A stretch of 64,000 nucleotides of DNA from Dehalobacter sp. 12DCB1 (GCF_004343605.1 NZ_POSF01000020.1:1-64000); one strand, 5' to 3'; counted from the stretch's first letter, positions 16,606 through 26,693 are shown. A program made the numbers and translations. The notes: generated from the sequence alone by a model not told the origin.

Positions 16606-17598
16606 ATGAAGAAGCATCTTAAACTTTCTATCACTGTATTATTGTCATTATTGCTACTGATCCCGGTGACAGGCTGTCAGCCGAATATAGCCAAACAGCA
16701 GGAAAATCCGAAAGTTATTAACATATCGTATTCGACGAAGCCGTTGAACGCTCCGGCAATTGTAGCACTGGAGAAAAAGATGTTTGAAGACGAATTTGCG
16801 AAGGATGAAATCCAGGTGAAGTGGTACGAATTGGAAGGACCGGCAACCACCGAAGCCCTTGCTGCCAAATCGATTGATTTTGCCACATCACTGAATTATG
16901 TTTCGGCCATCATCTCGAATGCGAACGGCAACGATATTAAGATTCTTTCGAGCTATTCCAAGTTTCCGAAGGGGATTGGCCTGGTTGCAGCCAAAGGTGG
17001 CGGAATTGCATCCGTAGCGGATCTGAAGGGAAAAAAGGTCGCATTGCAGCAGGGGACGATGCTGCATGAAATGCTGATCAAAGCGCTAGCCGAGGCAGGG
17101 TTATCTGCGAATGATGTTCAAATAATTAACATGGCCTCAACCGACGCCTATAACGCGCTGCTGCAAAAACAAGTAGATGCTGCAGTCATTCCCGATCCGC
17201 TGCTGACCAAAGGGATTGCTTCCCAAAAAATCACCCTGATCCGGAATGCTGAAGGCCTTATCCTGGGTCAGGCTGTAATCGCCGCGCGAACAGAGTTTAT
17301 TCAGAAGTACCCTGAAACAACAAAGCGTTTTCTGGAAATCCATCAGCAGATATTGGACTGGATACAGACAAATCAGGGTGAAGCTTTGCGAATGACGGCT
17401 GACGCCAATGGAATGGAGCTTAAAGCGGTAACTGCTTTATATCCGAAATTTGATTTTACAATGCCGATTGACAGTCAGGACATTGAAAAACTTAAAGAAT
17501 CGGCTGAATTTCTGAAAGCGAATGGTTTTATCAAGTCCGATGTTGATTCCGACGAGCTGATCAATCATCTTGTCGATACCGGATATCTTCCCAAATAA
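16606..17598 (+). CDS. NitT/TauT-type ABC transporter substrate-binding lipoprotein
   Basis: A 330-residue extracellular lipoprotein: Lys-Lys, a hydrophobic run and the lipobox VTGC at about residue 22. The mature part is the two-lobe SsuA/THI5/NMT1-like fold (NISYSTKPLNAPAIVALEKK, VADLKGKKVALQQGT, NALLQKQVDAAVIPDP). ATG 16606 is chosen because GAGGAGG (16592-16598) lies just before it; upstream in-frame starts lack one. Third gene of the importer operon. Ligand unknown. Confidence 0.88.
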   Translation: MKKHLKLSITVLLSLLLLIPVTGCQPNIAKQQENPKVINISYSTKPLNAPAIVALEKKMFEDEFAKDEIQVKWYELEGPATTEALAAKSIDFATSLNYVSAIISNANGNDIKILSSYSKFPKGIGLVAAKGGGIASVADLKGKKVALQQGTMLHEMLIKALAEAGLSANDVQIINMASTDAYNALLQKQVDAAVIPDPLLTKGIASQKITLIRNAEGLILGQAVIAARTEFIQKYPETTKRFLEIHQQILDWIQTNQGEALRMTADANGMELKAVTALYPKFDFTMPIDSQDIEKLKESAEFLKANGFIKSDVDSDELINHLVDTGYLPK

Positions 17599-17656
17599 CC
17601 ATGAGAGAAAAATTGAAAAATAAGGATGATATTCCAAACAGAAGAGTGGTAAAGAC

Positions 17657-20152
17657 GTGATAAGAGCTGTAAAAATTCTGATCAACGGCATTGTTCAGGG
17701 TGTCGGCTTCAGGCCGTTTATTTTTAAACTTGCTCGTGAGCTGGACATTAAAGGCTGGGTAAACAATTTCAGCGGCGGAGTCGAAATTCAGGCTGAAGGG
17801 GAACGGGTGGAAGAATTTATTTGCAGAATCAGAACAGACCAGCCGGCTTTGGCTGCGATCGTCTCGCTGGAGATAACAGAGATCCCGGTTCAGCATTACC
17901 GGGAGTTCACGATCACAGAAAGCAGGGAGTCCGAAGATAAGGATGTTTTGATCTCCCCGGATGTTGCAGTATGCAGGGACTGCCTGCAGGAAATGTTTCA
18001 CAGTAAGGACCGGCGCTATCTCTATCCGTTTATCAATTGTACCAATTGCGGTCCGCGCTATACAATCATCAAGGATCGGCCTTATGACCGCGAGAAAACG
18101 ACCATGGCGGGTTTTCAGATGTGCCCGGAATGCCATCAGGAATATATGGATCCGCTGGATAGGCGGTTTCATGCTCAGCCGACTGCTTGTGCGGTCTGCG
18201 GGCCTGCCCTTCAACTGCTGGATCATACGGGCAATGAAGTCAGCGGCCATGGAATAGGGTTCGACTTACTGCAGGAAGGCGCTATTTTAGCTGTAAAAGG
18301 GCTGGGCGGCTTTCATCTTGTCTGTGATGCCTGCAATCATGAGGCGGTCAGCAGACTGCGCCGGGTCAAAGAGCGCGGCGCAAAACCATTTGCTGTCATG
18401 GCCAGGAATATTGAAACCGCCCTCCAAGAGGTGACCATGACGGAGCTCGAAAAATCGACGCTGGCCGGCCCCTCTGCACCGATTGTCCTGCTGCCGCGCA
18501 AGAAGAATGGGAATAGCCGGATTTCTCCGCAAACAGCGCCCGGACTCCAAACACTCGGTATCATGCTGCCGTACGCACCGGTTCATCATCTGCTCTTTCA
18601 GGGGACCTATGATTATCTGGTGATGACCAGCGCCAACCTGAGTGGCCAGCCTTTAATATACGACAATCAGGAAGCGTTGGCAGGACTAAGCGGGATTGCG
18701 GATTATTTTCTTCTAAACAACAGAGATATTTATCATCCGTGTGATGACTCAGTTATGCAGATGATCGGGGATCAAATGACCTTTATCCGTAGGGCCAGGG
18801 GCTATGTACCGCTGCCGCTGTTTTTAAAACAGGAGATCAAAACACCGATTGTCGGTCTTGGCGGAGAAATGAAAAATGCTTTCTGCCTCGCTTCCGGAAA
18901 GATGGCTTTCGTGAGCCAATATATTGGAGATATGCATGGATATGAAAATTTGGAACGTTTTGAACAGGAGTTTTACTCCTTTCAGAAGGTAACAAACATT
19001 ATTCCGCAAAAAACTGCTTATGATATGCATCCGGAATATTCGACGACCCGGATTGCCCGGTCGATGGATTGCCCGAAATTTCGGGTTCAGCACCATCATG
19101 CCCATCTCGCCAGCGTGATGGCTGAACATGGGATGGATGATCCGATGCTCGGCCTGATTTGCGACGGAACAGGTTATGGCGAGGACGGCAGGATTTGGGG
19201 CTTTGAGTATCTTTTCGGAAATCAGGAAGGCTATGAACGCAAAGCGCACCTTGAATACCTGCCCTTGCCCGGCGGCGATGCCGGAGCCAAATATCCGCTC
19301 AGGATTGCCTATGCTTACCTGAAGAAACTTATGACGCAAGAAGAATGGCAGCGGACGGAACCGCTCTGGGCCAAATTATCTTCTCAGGAAAAGAATATCC
19401 TGGATGGCCAGCTTCGAAGCGGATTTCAGCTGTTTGAAACATCCAGCGCAGGACGCCTTTTTGACGCGGTTAGCGGTATACTGGGAGTTTGTACAGAAGT
19501 GACATACGAGGGGCAGGCAGCAATCGAACTGGAGAGTGCGGCCGAGAAATGGCTGGAAGACGGAAATACAGGCATTCAAAAAGAGCTGAACGAATTCCCA
19601 ATAATAAGGCTGCAGGCTTCAATGCGGGTCAAGGCGTTGGCGGCTCTCTTGGATCAACATGGAATATCCGGTCAGACAAGTGCAGAAGAACGCCTAAAAC
19701 TTATTGAAAAATATAACGAAATTGCCGACAGGACTGATGGCAGTCTTTGTCCGGACTTATATCCCGCTTTATATCCAGCCTGTCTGGAGATTTCAGGTGA
19801 ACCGCAGTCCAGTGTCCTTCACGTAAAAGTGGGGAGCCTCTTAAAAGATATTGCCAACGATGTGCTGCTTCAGAAAAACCCCGGGGAAGCTGCGCTTAGA
19901 TTTCACTATTCTTTAGCGTGTCAGATGCTCGAAACGGCTATGCTTATTGGTCTTAAAAATAAAAAACTGCCGATTGCAGGCGGTGTTTTCCAGAATAAGC
20001 TGTTGACCGAGATTCTATTGTTTTTAGCGGGAGAGATCGGGGTAGAAATCCTTTGCCCGCAGAAGCTCCCGTCCGGGGACGGCGGTCTTGCTTTCGGTCA
20101 GGTGCTGATTGCAAATGCCGCGATTGAGGAGAAGCCAGTTCTATTAGGCTGA
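17657..20152 (+). CDS. hypF: Carbamoyltransferase HypF, [NiFe]-hydrogenase maturation
   Basis: An 831-residue protein making thiocarboxamide on HypE from carbamoyl phosphate, the source of the CN ligands of [NiFe]-hydrogenases. Domains in order: acylphosphatase (GIVQGVGFRPFIFKLA, residues 9-24), two zinc fingers (CRDCLQEM...CTNCGPR and CPECHQEY...CAVCGPAL, about 105-180), a YrdC-like domain (from about 200) and the Kae1-like carbamoyltransferase domain with HHHAHLASVMAEHG near 475. It is somewhat longer than the usual 750-780 residues because of an insertion around 650-720. Start GTG 17657. It is an orphan here: no hypABCDE or [NiFe] subunits are in the window, and the adjacent [FeFe] enzyme does not need HypF. 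Confidence 0.95.
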   Translation: MIRAVKILINGIVQGVGFRPFIFKLARELDIKGWVNNFSGGVEIQAEGERVEEFICRIRTDQPALAAIVSLEITEIPVQHYREFTITESRESEDKDVLISPDVAVCRDCLQEMFHSKDRRYLYPFINCTNCGPRYTIIKDRPYDREKTTMAGFQMCPECHQEYMDPLDRRFHAQPTACAVCGPALQLLDHTGNEVSGHGIGFDLLQEGAILAVKGLGGFHLVCDACNHEAVSRLRRVKERGAKPFAVMARNIETALQEVTMTELEKSTLAGPSAPIVLLPRKKNGNSRISPQTAPGLQTLGIMLPYAPVHHLLFQGTYDYLVMTSANLSGQPLIYDNQEALAGLSGIADYFLLNNRDIYHPCDDSVMQMIGDQMTFIRRARGYVPLPLFLKQEIKTPIVGLGGEMKNAFCLASGKMAFVSQYIGDMHGYENLERFEQEFYSFQKVTNIIPQKTAYDMHPEYSTTRIARSMDCPKFRVQHHHAHLASVMAEHGMDDPMLGLICDGTGYGEDGRIWGFEYLFGNQEGYERKAHLEYLPLPGGDAGAKYPLRIAYAYLKKLMTQEEWQRTEPLWAKLSSQEKNILDGQLRSGFQLFETSSAGRLFDAVSGILGVCTEVTYEGQAAIELESAAEKWLEDGNTGIQKELNEFPIIRLQASMRVKALAALLDQHGISGQTSAEERLKLIEKYNEIADRTDGSLCPDLYPALYPACLEISGEPQSSVLHVKVGSLLKDIANDVLLQKNPGEAALRFHYSLACQMLETAMLIGLKNKKLPIAGGVFQNKLLTEILLFLAGEIGVEILCPQKLPSGDGGLAFGQVLIANAAIEEKPVLLG

Positions 20153-20166
20153 TTTAAAGCAAAAAC

Positions 20167-20219
20167 AGGGCTGTTGCACAACAATTTAAGTAATTTGTTG
20201 TGCAACAGCTCTATTTTTT
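20167..20219 (+). terminator. Terminator after hypF
   Basis: A long stem GCTGTTGCACAACAA (from 20170) pairs with TTGTTGTGCAACAGC (to 20209) around a short AT loop, followed by TATTTTTTC. Confidence 0.9.
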
Positions 20220-20439
20220 CATAAACTACGGGGAAAAAAGTGACGCCATGAATCAAAAATGTTAAAGACGTTTGACAAGTATTCGCAAAAAAGGCCCAAT
20301 TCTGTTAAGGAATTAACAATTCTTGATTAATTACCGATGCCAGTATAATATTAATGACATTGCAGGTTAGAATATTCAGAAAATTTAAAAACTTGCAAAA
20401 AGTAAAATTGCTGTTTAAAAAAAGTAAAGGAGGAAAAAA

Positions 20440-23400
20440 ATGGATTTATCAAGACGTAATTTCCTGAAACTATCAGGAGCTTCCTTGGCTTCGCTGGCGC
20501 TTGGCCTTGGTTTTGATCCCGACCTCGCTCAGGCTCAGGGATATGCACTTAAAATTGAAGGTACAAAAAAAATTCCGAGCATTTGCCATTTTTGTTCCGG
20601 AGGGTGCGGCTTGCTTCTCTATATCAAAGATGAAAAGCTGGTGTATTTAGCCGGGGATCCCGATCATCCAACCAATAACGGGGCACTTTGTTCTAAGGCA
20701 GCCAGCTTAAGAGAAGTTGCCTATTCTGAGGCTCGGATCACGAAACCGATGTATCGTGCTCCGGGGGCAAATGAATGGCAGGAAATATCCTGGGACGAGG
20801 CTATCGACAAAGTAGCCAAAAAAGTCAAAGATGTCAGGGAGAAAACCTGGAAGGCTGATGCCGATGTCATTAACGCAGCTACAGGGAAGACCGAGAAACT
20901 CGCTGTCAACAGGACTGAGGGGATTGCTGTTCTAGGATCGGCTGAAATCGACAATGAAGAATCCTACTTAGTTAAAAAACTATCAATGCTTTTAGGCACG
21001 CCCTATAACGAACATCAGGCCCGGATATGACACGCGCCCACGGTGGCAAGTTTGTCACCTTCATTTGGCCGTGGCGCCATGACCAATTCCTGGCCGGATC
21101 TGATGAATGCTGAACTGTTCCTAATTGCAGGTTCAAATTGTGCCGAAAACCATCCCGTTGCTATGCGGTGGATCAATAAGGCCAAGGAGCGCGGTGCAAA
21201 AGTAATTGTGGTTGATCCTCGTTTTACACGGACAGCTTCGCAGGCAGATATATTTGCTCAGATTCGCCCGGGTACAGATATTGCCTATCTGGGGGCAATC
21301 ATCAATTATATATTGGAAAATGAGCTCTATGATCACGATTATGTCCTTAATTACACAAATGCTCTATACAAAATAAGCAAGGATTTTCAATTCAAGGATG
21401 GACTATTTTCCGGATTTGACCCCGAAAAGAAAAAATACAAAACCGATAGTTGGGGTTATCAATTAGACGAATCGAACAAACCGGTTAAAGCTCTGGTCCT
21501 TACTGATCCTGACAGCGTCTTCAGCAAATTGAAAGAGCATTATTCCCGTTATGATATGAAGACTGCCGAAAATATTACAGGGATACCTGCATCAAAAATT
21601 AAGGAGATTGCCGATGCTTTCTGCAGTGCCAAACCGGCATCCATCCTTTATGCATTGGGGATGACCCATCACACAACGGGTGTGCAAGGTATCCGGTGTT
21701 ACGGCATTATCCAGCTGTTGATGGGCAATATCGGCAAAGCGGGAGGCGGTATCAACGCTTTGCGCGGCGAGCCGAATGTCCAGGGTTCCACGGATATGGC
21801 CAATCTCTATAATAATCTGCCAGGTTATCTTCCGGCCCCCTCCCATTCCGACAAGACACTCAAAGATTATTTGGTACGAAACGGCTCCAACCGGGAAAAA
21901 CATCTCGTATCGTTATTGAAGGCCTGGTTCGGGGATAAAGCGACTAAGGAAAACGACTATTGTTTCAATTATCTGCCAAAGTATGATTCCAATGTTAATT
22001 CAAGTTTGGTTCGAATTTGGGATGCGGTGAATAAAGGCCAATTCAAGATGATGCTGAATATTGGCTCCAATTCATTGGTATCCGTACCAAACCTCGAAGT
22101 GGTCCGCCAGGCTTTGCCCAAACTAGAGATGTTGGTTGTCTCCGATCTATTTGAAATCGAGACTGCCCAGTTCTGGCGGGAGCCCGGTGTTGATCCGTCT
22201 AAAATTATGACGGAAGTAATCTTTTTACCGGCTGCCTTTGTCTATGAAAAAGACGGGACGCTGACGAACTCCGGCCGCTGGGTTCAGTGGAAGGATGCAG
22301 CACTCAAGCCCCTGGGCGAATGTAAACCGGATTTGGATATGCTCGATCTTTTGTATAAGCGGGTGAAAAGCTTATATGAAGGCAGTACGGATCCCAAAGA
22401 CAGACCGATCCTCGATGCACGCTGGGATTACGGCCATGAGCCGAAAGCGCTTAAGGTGTTGCAGGAATTAAACGGCTATGATGAAACAAGCGGTCAGTTA
22501 TTGCCGACATTAGCCGATTATCTGAAAGCACCGGTCGGGTCAGTATCTACCGGATGCTGGATTTATGCCGGTGTTACCGGGAAAGGCAATTTAGCTGCAC
22601 GCCGTGGAAATGCAGATCCTTCCGGACTCGGATTGTTCCGCGAATGGAGCTTTGCTTGGCCGGGAAATATCCGTATTTTATACAATCGTGCATCATGTGA
22701 TGCTCAGGGACAGCCTGTGGACCCCAAACGTAAATTAATTTGGTGGGATGCGGCCAAAAGTGTTTGGGCCGGCAATGACGGTGCTGACGTAGTCGACAAG
22801 ACGAAAGGGCCTGACACTCCGGAAGGAAAGCTGGCTTTCCGTATGAATCCGGAAGGAGTAGGGCGTTTGTTTGCAGGCAAATATACAAGCGGGATACCAA
22901 CAACGCCTTCAGCAGACGGCAAACCGGCCGGCGGCGTGGCTGTAGGCGGGATTTGCAATGATGGGCCGCTGCCGGAGTTTTACGAGCCGGTGGAAAGCCC
23001 TGCGGAAAATATCTTCCATCCGAATGTATCAAGCAATCCCATTGTGGCAATGCCCAAAACATTGCCCGAAGTTCAGAAGGTTGGTAACCGTAAAGACTAT
23101 CCTTATGTGCTGACAACCTATGGTGTTACCGAACACTTCTGTGCCGGCGGTATCACCCGCAACATTCCGATGCTGAACGAATTGATGCCGGAACCTTTCG
23201 CAGAAATCAGCAAAAACCTTGCAGCGAAAATTGGCGTACAAGATGGTGACCGCGTTGAAATATCCTCGGCACGCGGCAAGGTTGAGATCCGTTGTCTTGT
23301 CACAGACCGCATTCAGTCGTATCAGGTACATGGACAGCCGACCGAAACGATCGGTGTACCTTGGAGTTGGGGTTTTGCATCTTTAAGTCCTGGATCAAGC

Positions 23401-23487
23401 ATCAATGAAGTAACAATCGGCGTAATTGACCCGACAGCAGGAACACCCGAATATAAATGTTGTCTGGTCAATATAAGGAGGGCTTAG
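20440..23487 (+). CDS. fdhA: Selenocysteine formate dehydrogenase, catalytic subunit (FDH-N type)
   Basis: A 1015-residue selenoprotein oxidising formate to CO2 at a Mo/W-bis-MGD centre. The reading frame is interrupted only by TGA at 21028-21030 (residue 197), exactly where the family has Sec: QARI-U-HAPTVASL followed by SFGRGAMTNSW. A SECIS-like hairpin follows at once, so this is one gene, not two fragments. The N-terminus carries a twin-arginine signal (SRRNFLK then a hydrophobic run ending AQAQ), so the folded enzyme is exported. A [4Fe-4S] site is formed by CHFCSGGCG near residue 48. The molybdopterin dinucleotide-binding C-terminal domain begins around 870. ATG 20440 follows AAAGGAGG. 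Followed by the Fe-S and cytochrome subunits and fdhE. Confidence 0.96.
21028..21078 (+). promoter_or_regulatory. SECIS-like element for Sec197 of fdhA
   Basis: Right after the UGA, GGTGGC (21042-21047) pairs with GTCACC (21054-21059), one pair being G-U, around the hexaloop AAGTTT containing the GU expected by SelB. A lower helix can form between GCGCC(C)ACG (21034-21042) and CGTGGCGC (21070-21077). Distance and form fit bacterial SECIS elements such as that of E. coli fdhF. Confidence 0.8.
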
Positions 23488-23489
23488 AG

Positions 23490-24305
23490 ATGGCAAAAAA
23501 AATGATTTTGGTGGACGGATCCAAATGTACCGGCTGCAAAGCCTGTTCAGCAGCCTGCAAGGAATGGAATGATCTTCCGACTGAAAAAACCTCTCTCGTC
23601 AAAAGTTATCAAAGTATGGCCGATTTTACACCGAACACCTATACGTATGTAACATTTGAGGAAAAGTATGAAAATAATAACATGCACTGGCTGATGCGCA
23701 AGGCGCAGTGTTTCCACTGCGATGATCCCTCCTGCCTGAAAGCGTGTTCCTCAAGTGCCATATCCAAAACAGATTCCGGGTTTGTCGTTATTGATCAAGA
23801 TAAATGTATTGGATGCGGGTACTGTGCCCAGTTTTGTCCGTTTAATGTGCCTAAGGTTGATAAAACCACAGAAAAGGCTAACAAATGCACCGGCTGCGTA
23901 GGCAGAGTGGAAAACGGCCTTGAGCCTGCCTGCGTAAAAATCTGCCAACCAGGAGCACTGTCATTCGGTAATTACGATACCATGATGGGGATTGCCCAAG
24001 CACGGTTGGCCGAAGTAAAAAAGAAGTTCCCCAACGCTAATCTTTATGGTCAGAATGGGCAAGCAGGTACAACTTATCGCTATATTTTGCTCGATACGCC
24101 TGCTGCCTATGGGCTGCCTGAAAATCCGTCAACTGATTTAACACTTTATCTATGGAAAGATATTATCCGGCCTATCGGCAAAATCGCGATAGGCGGTGCT
24201 GCTGCGGCAGTCGTTGTGGGAGTGGCGATTAATGCGCTAAAAGGAAACTACAAAAATGATTCTCATCAAGATCAGCATCCGATAAAGAGAGAGGAGGAGA
24301 TGTAA
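23490..24305 (+). CDS. fdhB: Formate dehydrogenase iron-sulfur subunit
   Basis: A 271-residue electron-transfer subunit with four [4Fe-4S] sites: CTGCKACSAACKEW, CFHCDDPSCLKAC, CIGCGYCAQFCPFNVP and CTGCVGR...CVKICQPGAL. A C-terminal hydrophobic helix (IGKIAIGGAAAAVVVGVAINAL, near 230-252) anchors it to the membrane as in FdnH. ATG 23490 follows AAGGAGG (23475-23481), giving MAKKMILVDGSKCTGCK. It starts 3 bases after fdhA and overlaps the cytochrome gene in TAATG. It passes electrons from the exported catalytic subunit to the membrane cytochrome. Confidence 0.95.
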   Translation: MAKKMILVDGSKCTGCKACSAACKEWNDLPTEKTSLVKSYQSMADFTPNTYTYVTFEEKYENNNMHWLMRKAQCFHCDDPSCLKACSSSAISKTDSGFVVIDQDKCIGCGYCAQFCPFNVPKVDKTTEKANKCTGCVGRVENGLEPACVKICQPGALSFGNYDTMMGIAQARLAEVKKKFPNANLYGQNGQAGTTYRYILLDTPAAYGLPENPSTDLTLYLWKDIIRPIGKIAIGGAAAAVVVGVAINALKGNYKNDSHQDQHPIKREEEM

Positions 24306-24985
24306 TGAGTGAAAAAAAATCAGGCTCGCGTCAAGTTCCCGGCAAAGTACTCCGTTTTACCAAAGGGGAAAGATTGAGCCATTGGGTTCATGCTGTAAGC
24401 TTTTTTGTTCTCCTCCTCACAGGGTGGGGCATACTATCCGAATTCAGTCGGCCGGTACTCATGATTTTTGGGGGAGTTGACGTTTCCCGCATCCTTCACA
24501 GGATTTTTGCCGTGATTTTTGTTGTGGTCGTTGTAGCGATGTTCTTTATCAAGGATCCAAAATATCACTGGGAATGGCTGCGTTCTGCTTTCCGATTTAC
24601 GAAAGCGGATATCGCGCATATCATGGCTTTTCCCAAAGAATTTTTTGGAGGACACGGCAACTACCCGGCTCAGGGCAAGTTTAACGGCGGAGAAAAAATC
24701 AACTCTTTGATTACCATCCTGGGTTCCGTATTCATCACGTTGAGCGGATTTATCATGTGGGCCCCTAATGTTTTTCCTGATCAATTGGTCCGGATAGCTT
24801 ATCCCATTCACGATATGTCGATGTTTATGATGGTTGCAGCATTGATGGGACATCTCTATTTATCTTTGCTTCATCCTGAATCAAGAGCTGCTCTGCCGGG
24901 CATGTTAAAGGGATACGTCTCGGAAAAATTTGCGAAGGCGCATCACGCTGCCTGGTATGAAGAGGTCAAGAACCAAGAAAAATAG
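24305..24985 (+). CDS. fdhI: Formate dehydrogenase cytochrome b subunit
   Basis: A 226-residue membrane protein with four transmembrane helices and the haem-ligand histidines of the FdnI family: GERLSHWVHAVSFFVLLLTGW in helix 1, ILHRIFAVIFVVVVVAMFF in helix 2 and MGHLYLSLLHPESRAALPGML near the C-terminus. It should take electrons from FdhB into the quinone pool. It overlaps fdhB by one base. The strongly basic C-terminal tail is cytoplasmic. Confidence 0.93.
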   Translation: MSEKKSGSRQVPGKVLRFTKGERLSHWVHAVSFFVLLLTGWGILSEFSRPVLMIFGGVDVSRILHRIFAVIFVVVVVAMFFIKDPKYHWEWLRSAFRFTKADIAHIMAFPKEFFGGHGNYPAQGKFNGGEKINSLITILGSVFITLSGFIMWAPNVFPDQLVRIAYPIHDMSMFMMVAALMGHLYLSLLHPESRAALPGMLKGYVSEKFAKAHHAAWYEEVKNQEK

Positions 24986-25044
24986 TCGAAAGCCGGAACC
25001 GGTACGGTAAAATCATTTTGACACTGTCTTAACCTTTAGGAGGG

Positions 25045-25788
25045 ATGTACTTGGGTACTGAAAAGATCGATGGAGGACAAGCAACAAGTTTGTCTGCTGT
25101 CAAAGAGAACTATTCAAAACTGAGAGCAGAAATAACTGCCTGGCAAAAAGAAAACAACCTGAAGGATTTGAAATTACCGCCGAGATCCGGGCAGTATCCC
25201 TTATTCACTGTCGATGATCTGCCAGAAAACGCCGTCATTGATTTATGGGACAGGTTAAACATTGTTGCCGAAGAAAAGATAGACCGCTCCAAACTTGCCG
25301 TTCTCCAAAATGAGTTCAGCGCAGGTCGTATTCAAGGAAACGAATCTCTTTTCAGCCGCCTGAGCTTAGCAGTAGCCGGGGTAGCCCAATCGGTATATCA
25401 GCAGCTGCAGGTCTCTGCAAGTGTGGAGGATCAGCCAATGTGCCCATGTCCGGTTTGTGGTGAAGACAATCTTATGACAACATTGGATGCGTTGAATGGA
25501 AAACGCTTTATACATTGTCTTGTCTGCGGAAATGAGAGGCCAATAAAAATATCGGGCTGCATACACTGTGGCAGTGAAAGTTCATTTCAACAAACGTATC
25601 TCAATTCTGCCGAGTTTCCTGGCGTGGAGGTTGTTGTCTGTTTAGATTGCGGCCAATATTTTAAAGAAATTAATTTGCGCGAACGGAGAGTCGAGGATTT
25701 AGATTGGGAAAATATACGTACACTGCCCCTAAATTACGCAGCTGAACAATGGATTTTAAAGAACAGACCGATAATGAGCTTAAACTGA
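25045..25788 (+). CDS. fdhE: Formate dehydrogenase accessory protein FdhE
   Basis: A 247-residue protein with the FdhE fold. The N-terminal helical half is followed by four CxxC knuckles (CPCPVCGED, CLVCGNER, CIHCGSES, CLDCGQYF) that bind a rubredoxin-like iron or zinc. FdhE assists activation or assembly of exported formate dehydrogenases, in line with the Tat signal on FdhA. ATG 25045 follows AGGAGG. It lies 59 bases after the cytochrome gene and is followed by a strong terminator at 25806, closing the fdh operon. Confidence 0.9.
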   Translation: MYLGTEKIDGGQATSLSAVKENYSKLRAEITAWQKENNLKDLKLPPRSGQYPLFTVDDLPENAVIDLWDRLNIVAEEKIDRSKLAVLQNEFSAGRIQGNESLFSRLSLAVAGVAQSVYQQLQVSASVEDQPMCPCPVCGEDNLMTTLDALNGKRFIHCLVCGNERPIKISGCIHCGSESSFQQTYLNSAEFPGVEVVVCLDCGQYFKEINLRERRVEDLDWENIRTLPLNYAAEQWILKNRPIMSLN

Positions 25789-25805
25789 ATAGCCGATACA
25801 GATAA

Positions 25806-25848
25806 GAGGAAGACAGGGTGTCAGTAAGACACCCTGTCTTCCTTTTAT
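25806..25848 (+). terminator. Terminator after fdhE
   Basis: Perfect 15-bp stem GGAAGACAGGGTGTC (25808-25822) / GACACCCTGTCTTCC (25828-25842) with a 5-base loop and a TTTTA tail. Confidence 0.95.
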
Positions 25849-25943
25849 CCACCTAGTGCATTCTGCGCTAGATATAGCTGCAAATGTGAAATATCAACTT
25901 CTGACAGGTTAATAAAAATAGAAATATAAATGTATTTAAAAAT

Positions 25944-25986
25944 GTATTATCTGATACGTAAAAAAAATCAAAGCAGCTATTATAAT
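25944..25986 (+). promoter_or_regulatory. Crp-type operator and class II promoter of the AceTr-like gene
   Basis: Operator GTATTATCTGATAC (25944-25957, centre 25950.5) is followed 30.5 bp downstream of its centre by TATAAT (25981-25986). No -35 box is needed in class II activation, where the activator overlaps position -41.5. The same operator and the same spacing occur before the three other targets listed below. Confidence 0.7.
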
Positions 25987-26045
25987 CAACCTGGAGAGGC
26001 GAACCGTTTTTTTATGAATTTTTAAAGAATTATCAATTAGAAAGG

Positions 26046-26693
26046 ATGAGTGAAACAATTACAATGTCGAGATCTAATGATGGGAGCAAATGGGCAGACC
26101 CTGGCGCAATAGGAAATTTGACGAACGGGTTGCTCATATTGGTACAAGCTTTTTTGATGCTAGGGCTAGCGGTCCCTCTAACGACGATTTTCTTAATTCC
26201 CTGGATTTTTATGGGGACAGTCGTGTTGGTCATCGTTGTTGTTATTCAGTTGAAAATAGGGGATTTAGTGGGGGCAACAGCGAACAGTATATTGGGTATA
26301 ATCGTTTTGGGACATTTCCTTGTAAGAGGAATGATTGACCTGATGTTTTTCCTTAACGGATTTGTATATTCCACAGAAATGATCAGTGGGAGTAATCATA
26401 TTGAAGGAATAGGCTTTATATGCACGGGTATTATACTTTTATTTGTAGGGTATCTAGGTGGATTTAAGAGCAAATTAATGGCCTTCTTCATCTGGTTAGC
26501 TGCCGTAGGATTCATTCTGAGTTCGATATCCTGTTTTGCCTCTATGCCATATCTTGGGATCATAGGTTCTTGTTTATTATTGCTTGTTGCGTTGTGGCTA
26601 ATCTATTCAGGCATAGCCATTTTGCTGAATGATATGATGCAGAAACAAGTGCTTCCTCTGGGGAAGCCGTTGTTCACTCCTAATGATTTTTAA
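26046..26693 (+). CDS. AceTr (GPR1/FUN34/YaaH)-like membrane transporter
   Basis: A 215-residue protein with about six transmembrane helices and no signal peptide. The start ADPGAIGNLTNGLL and the internal LKIGDLVGATANSILG resemble the ADPAPLGL-type and GNTFGATAF motifs of the AceTr family, which moves acetate, succinate or similar small acids. The resemblance is partial: the family NPAPLGL motif is altered. The start is uncertain: ATG 26046 has AAAGG directly abutting it, and ATG 26064 is possible. It has its own Crp-type operator and promoter, so I infer it belongs with the transhydroxylase-like module. It runs tail-to-tail with gerC, 8 bases apart. Confidence 0.55.
   Translation: MSETITMSRSNDGSKWADPGAIGNLTNGLLILVQAFLMLGLAVPLTTIFLIPWIFMGTVVLVIVVVIQLKIGDLVGATANSILGIIVLGHFLVRGMIDLMFFLNGFVYSTEMISGSNHIEGIGFICTGIILLFVGYLGGFKSKLMAFFIWLAAVGFILSSISCFASMPYLGIIGSCLLLLVALWLIYSGIAILLNDMMQKQVLPLGKPLFTPNDF

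Noticed and set aside
20321-20349. A promoter for fdhA using TTGATT and TATAAT at 20344
   Set aside because: The spacer is only 15 bp for the better -35 box, so I do not list it, although the -10 box is perfect and the true promoter is probably in this region.
21028-21030. fdhA as a frameshifted or nonsense pseudogene
   Set aside because: The TGA is in the same frame as both halves, at the family's Sec position, with a SECIS-like hairpin behind it.
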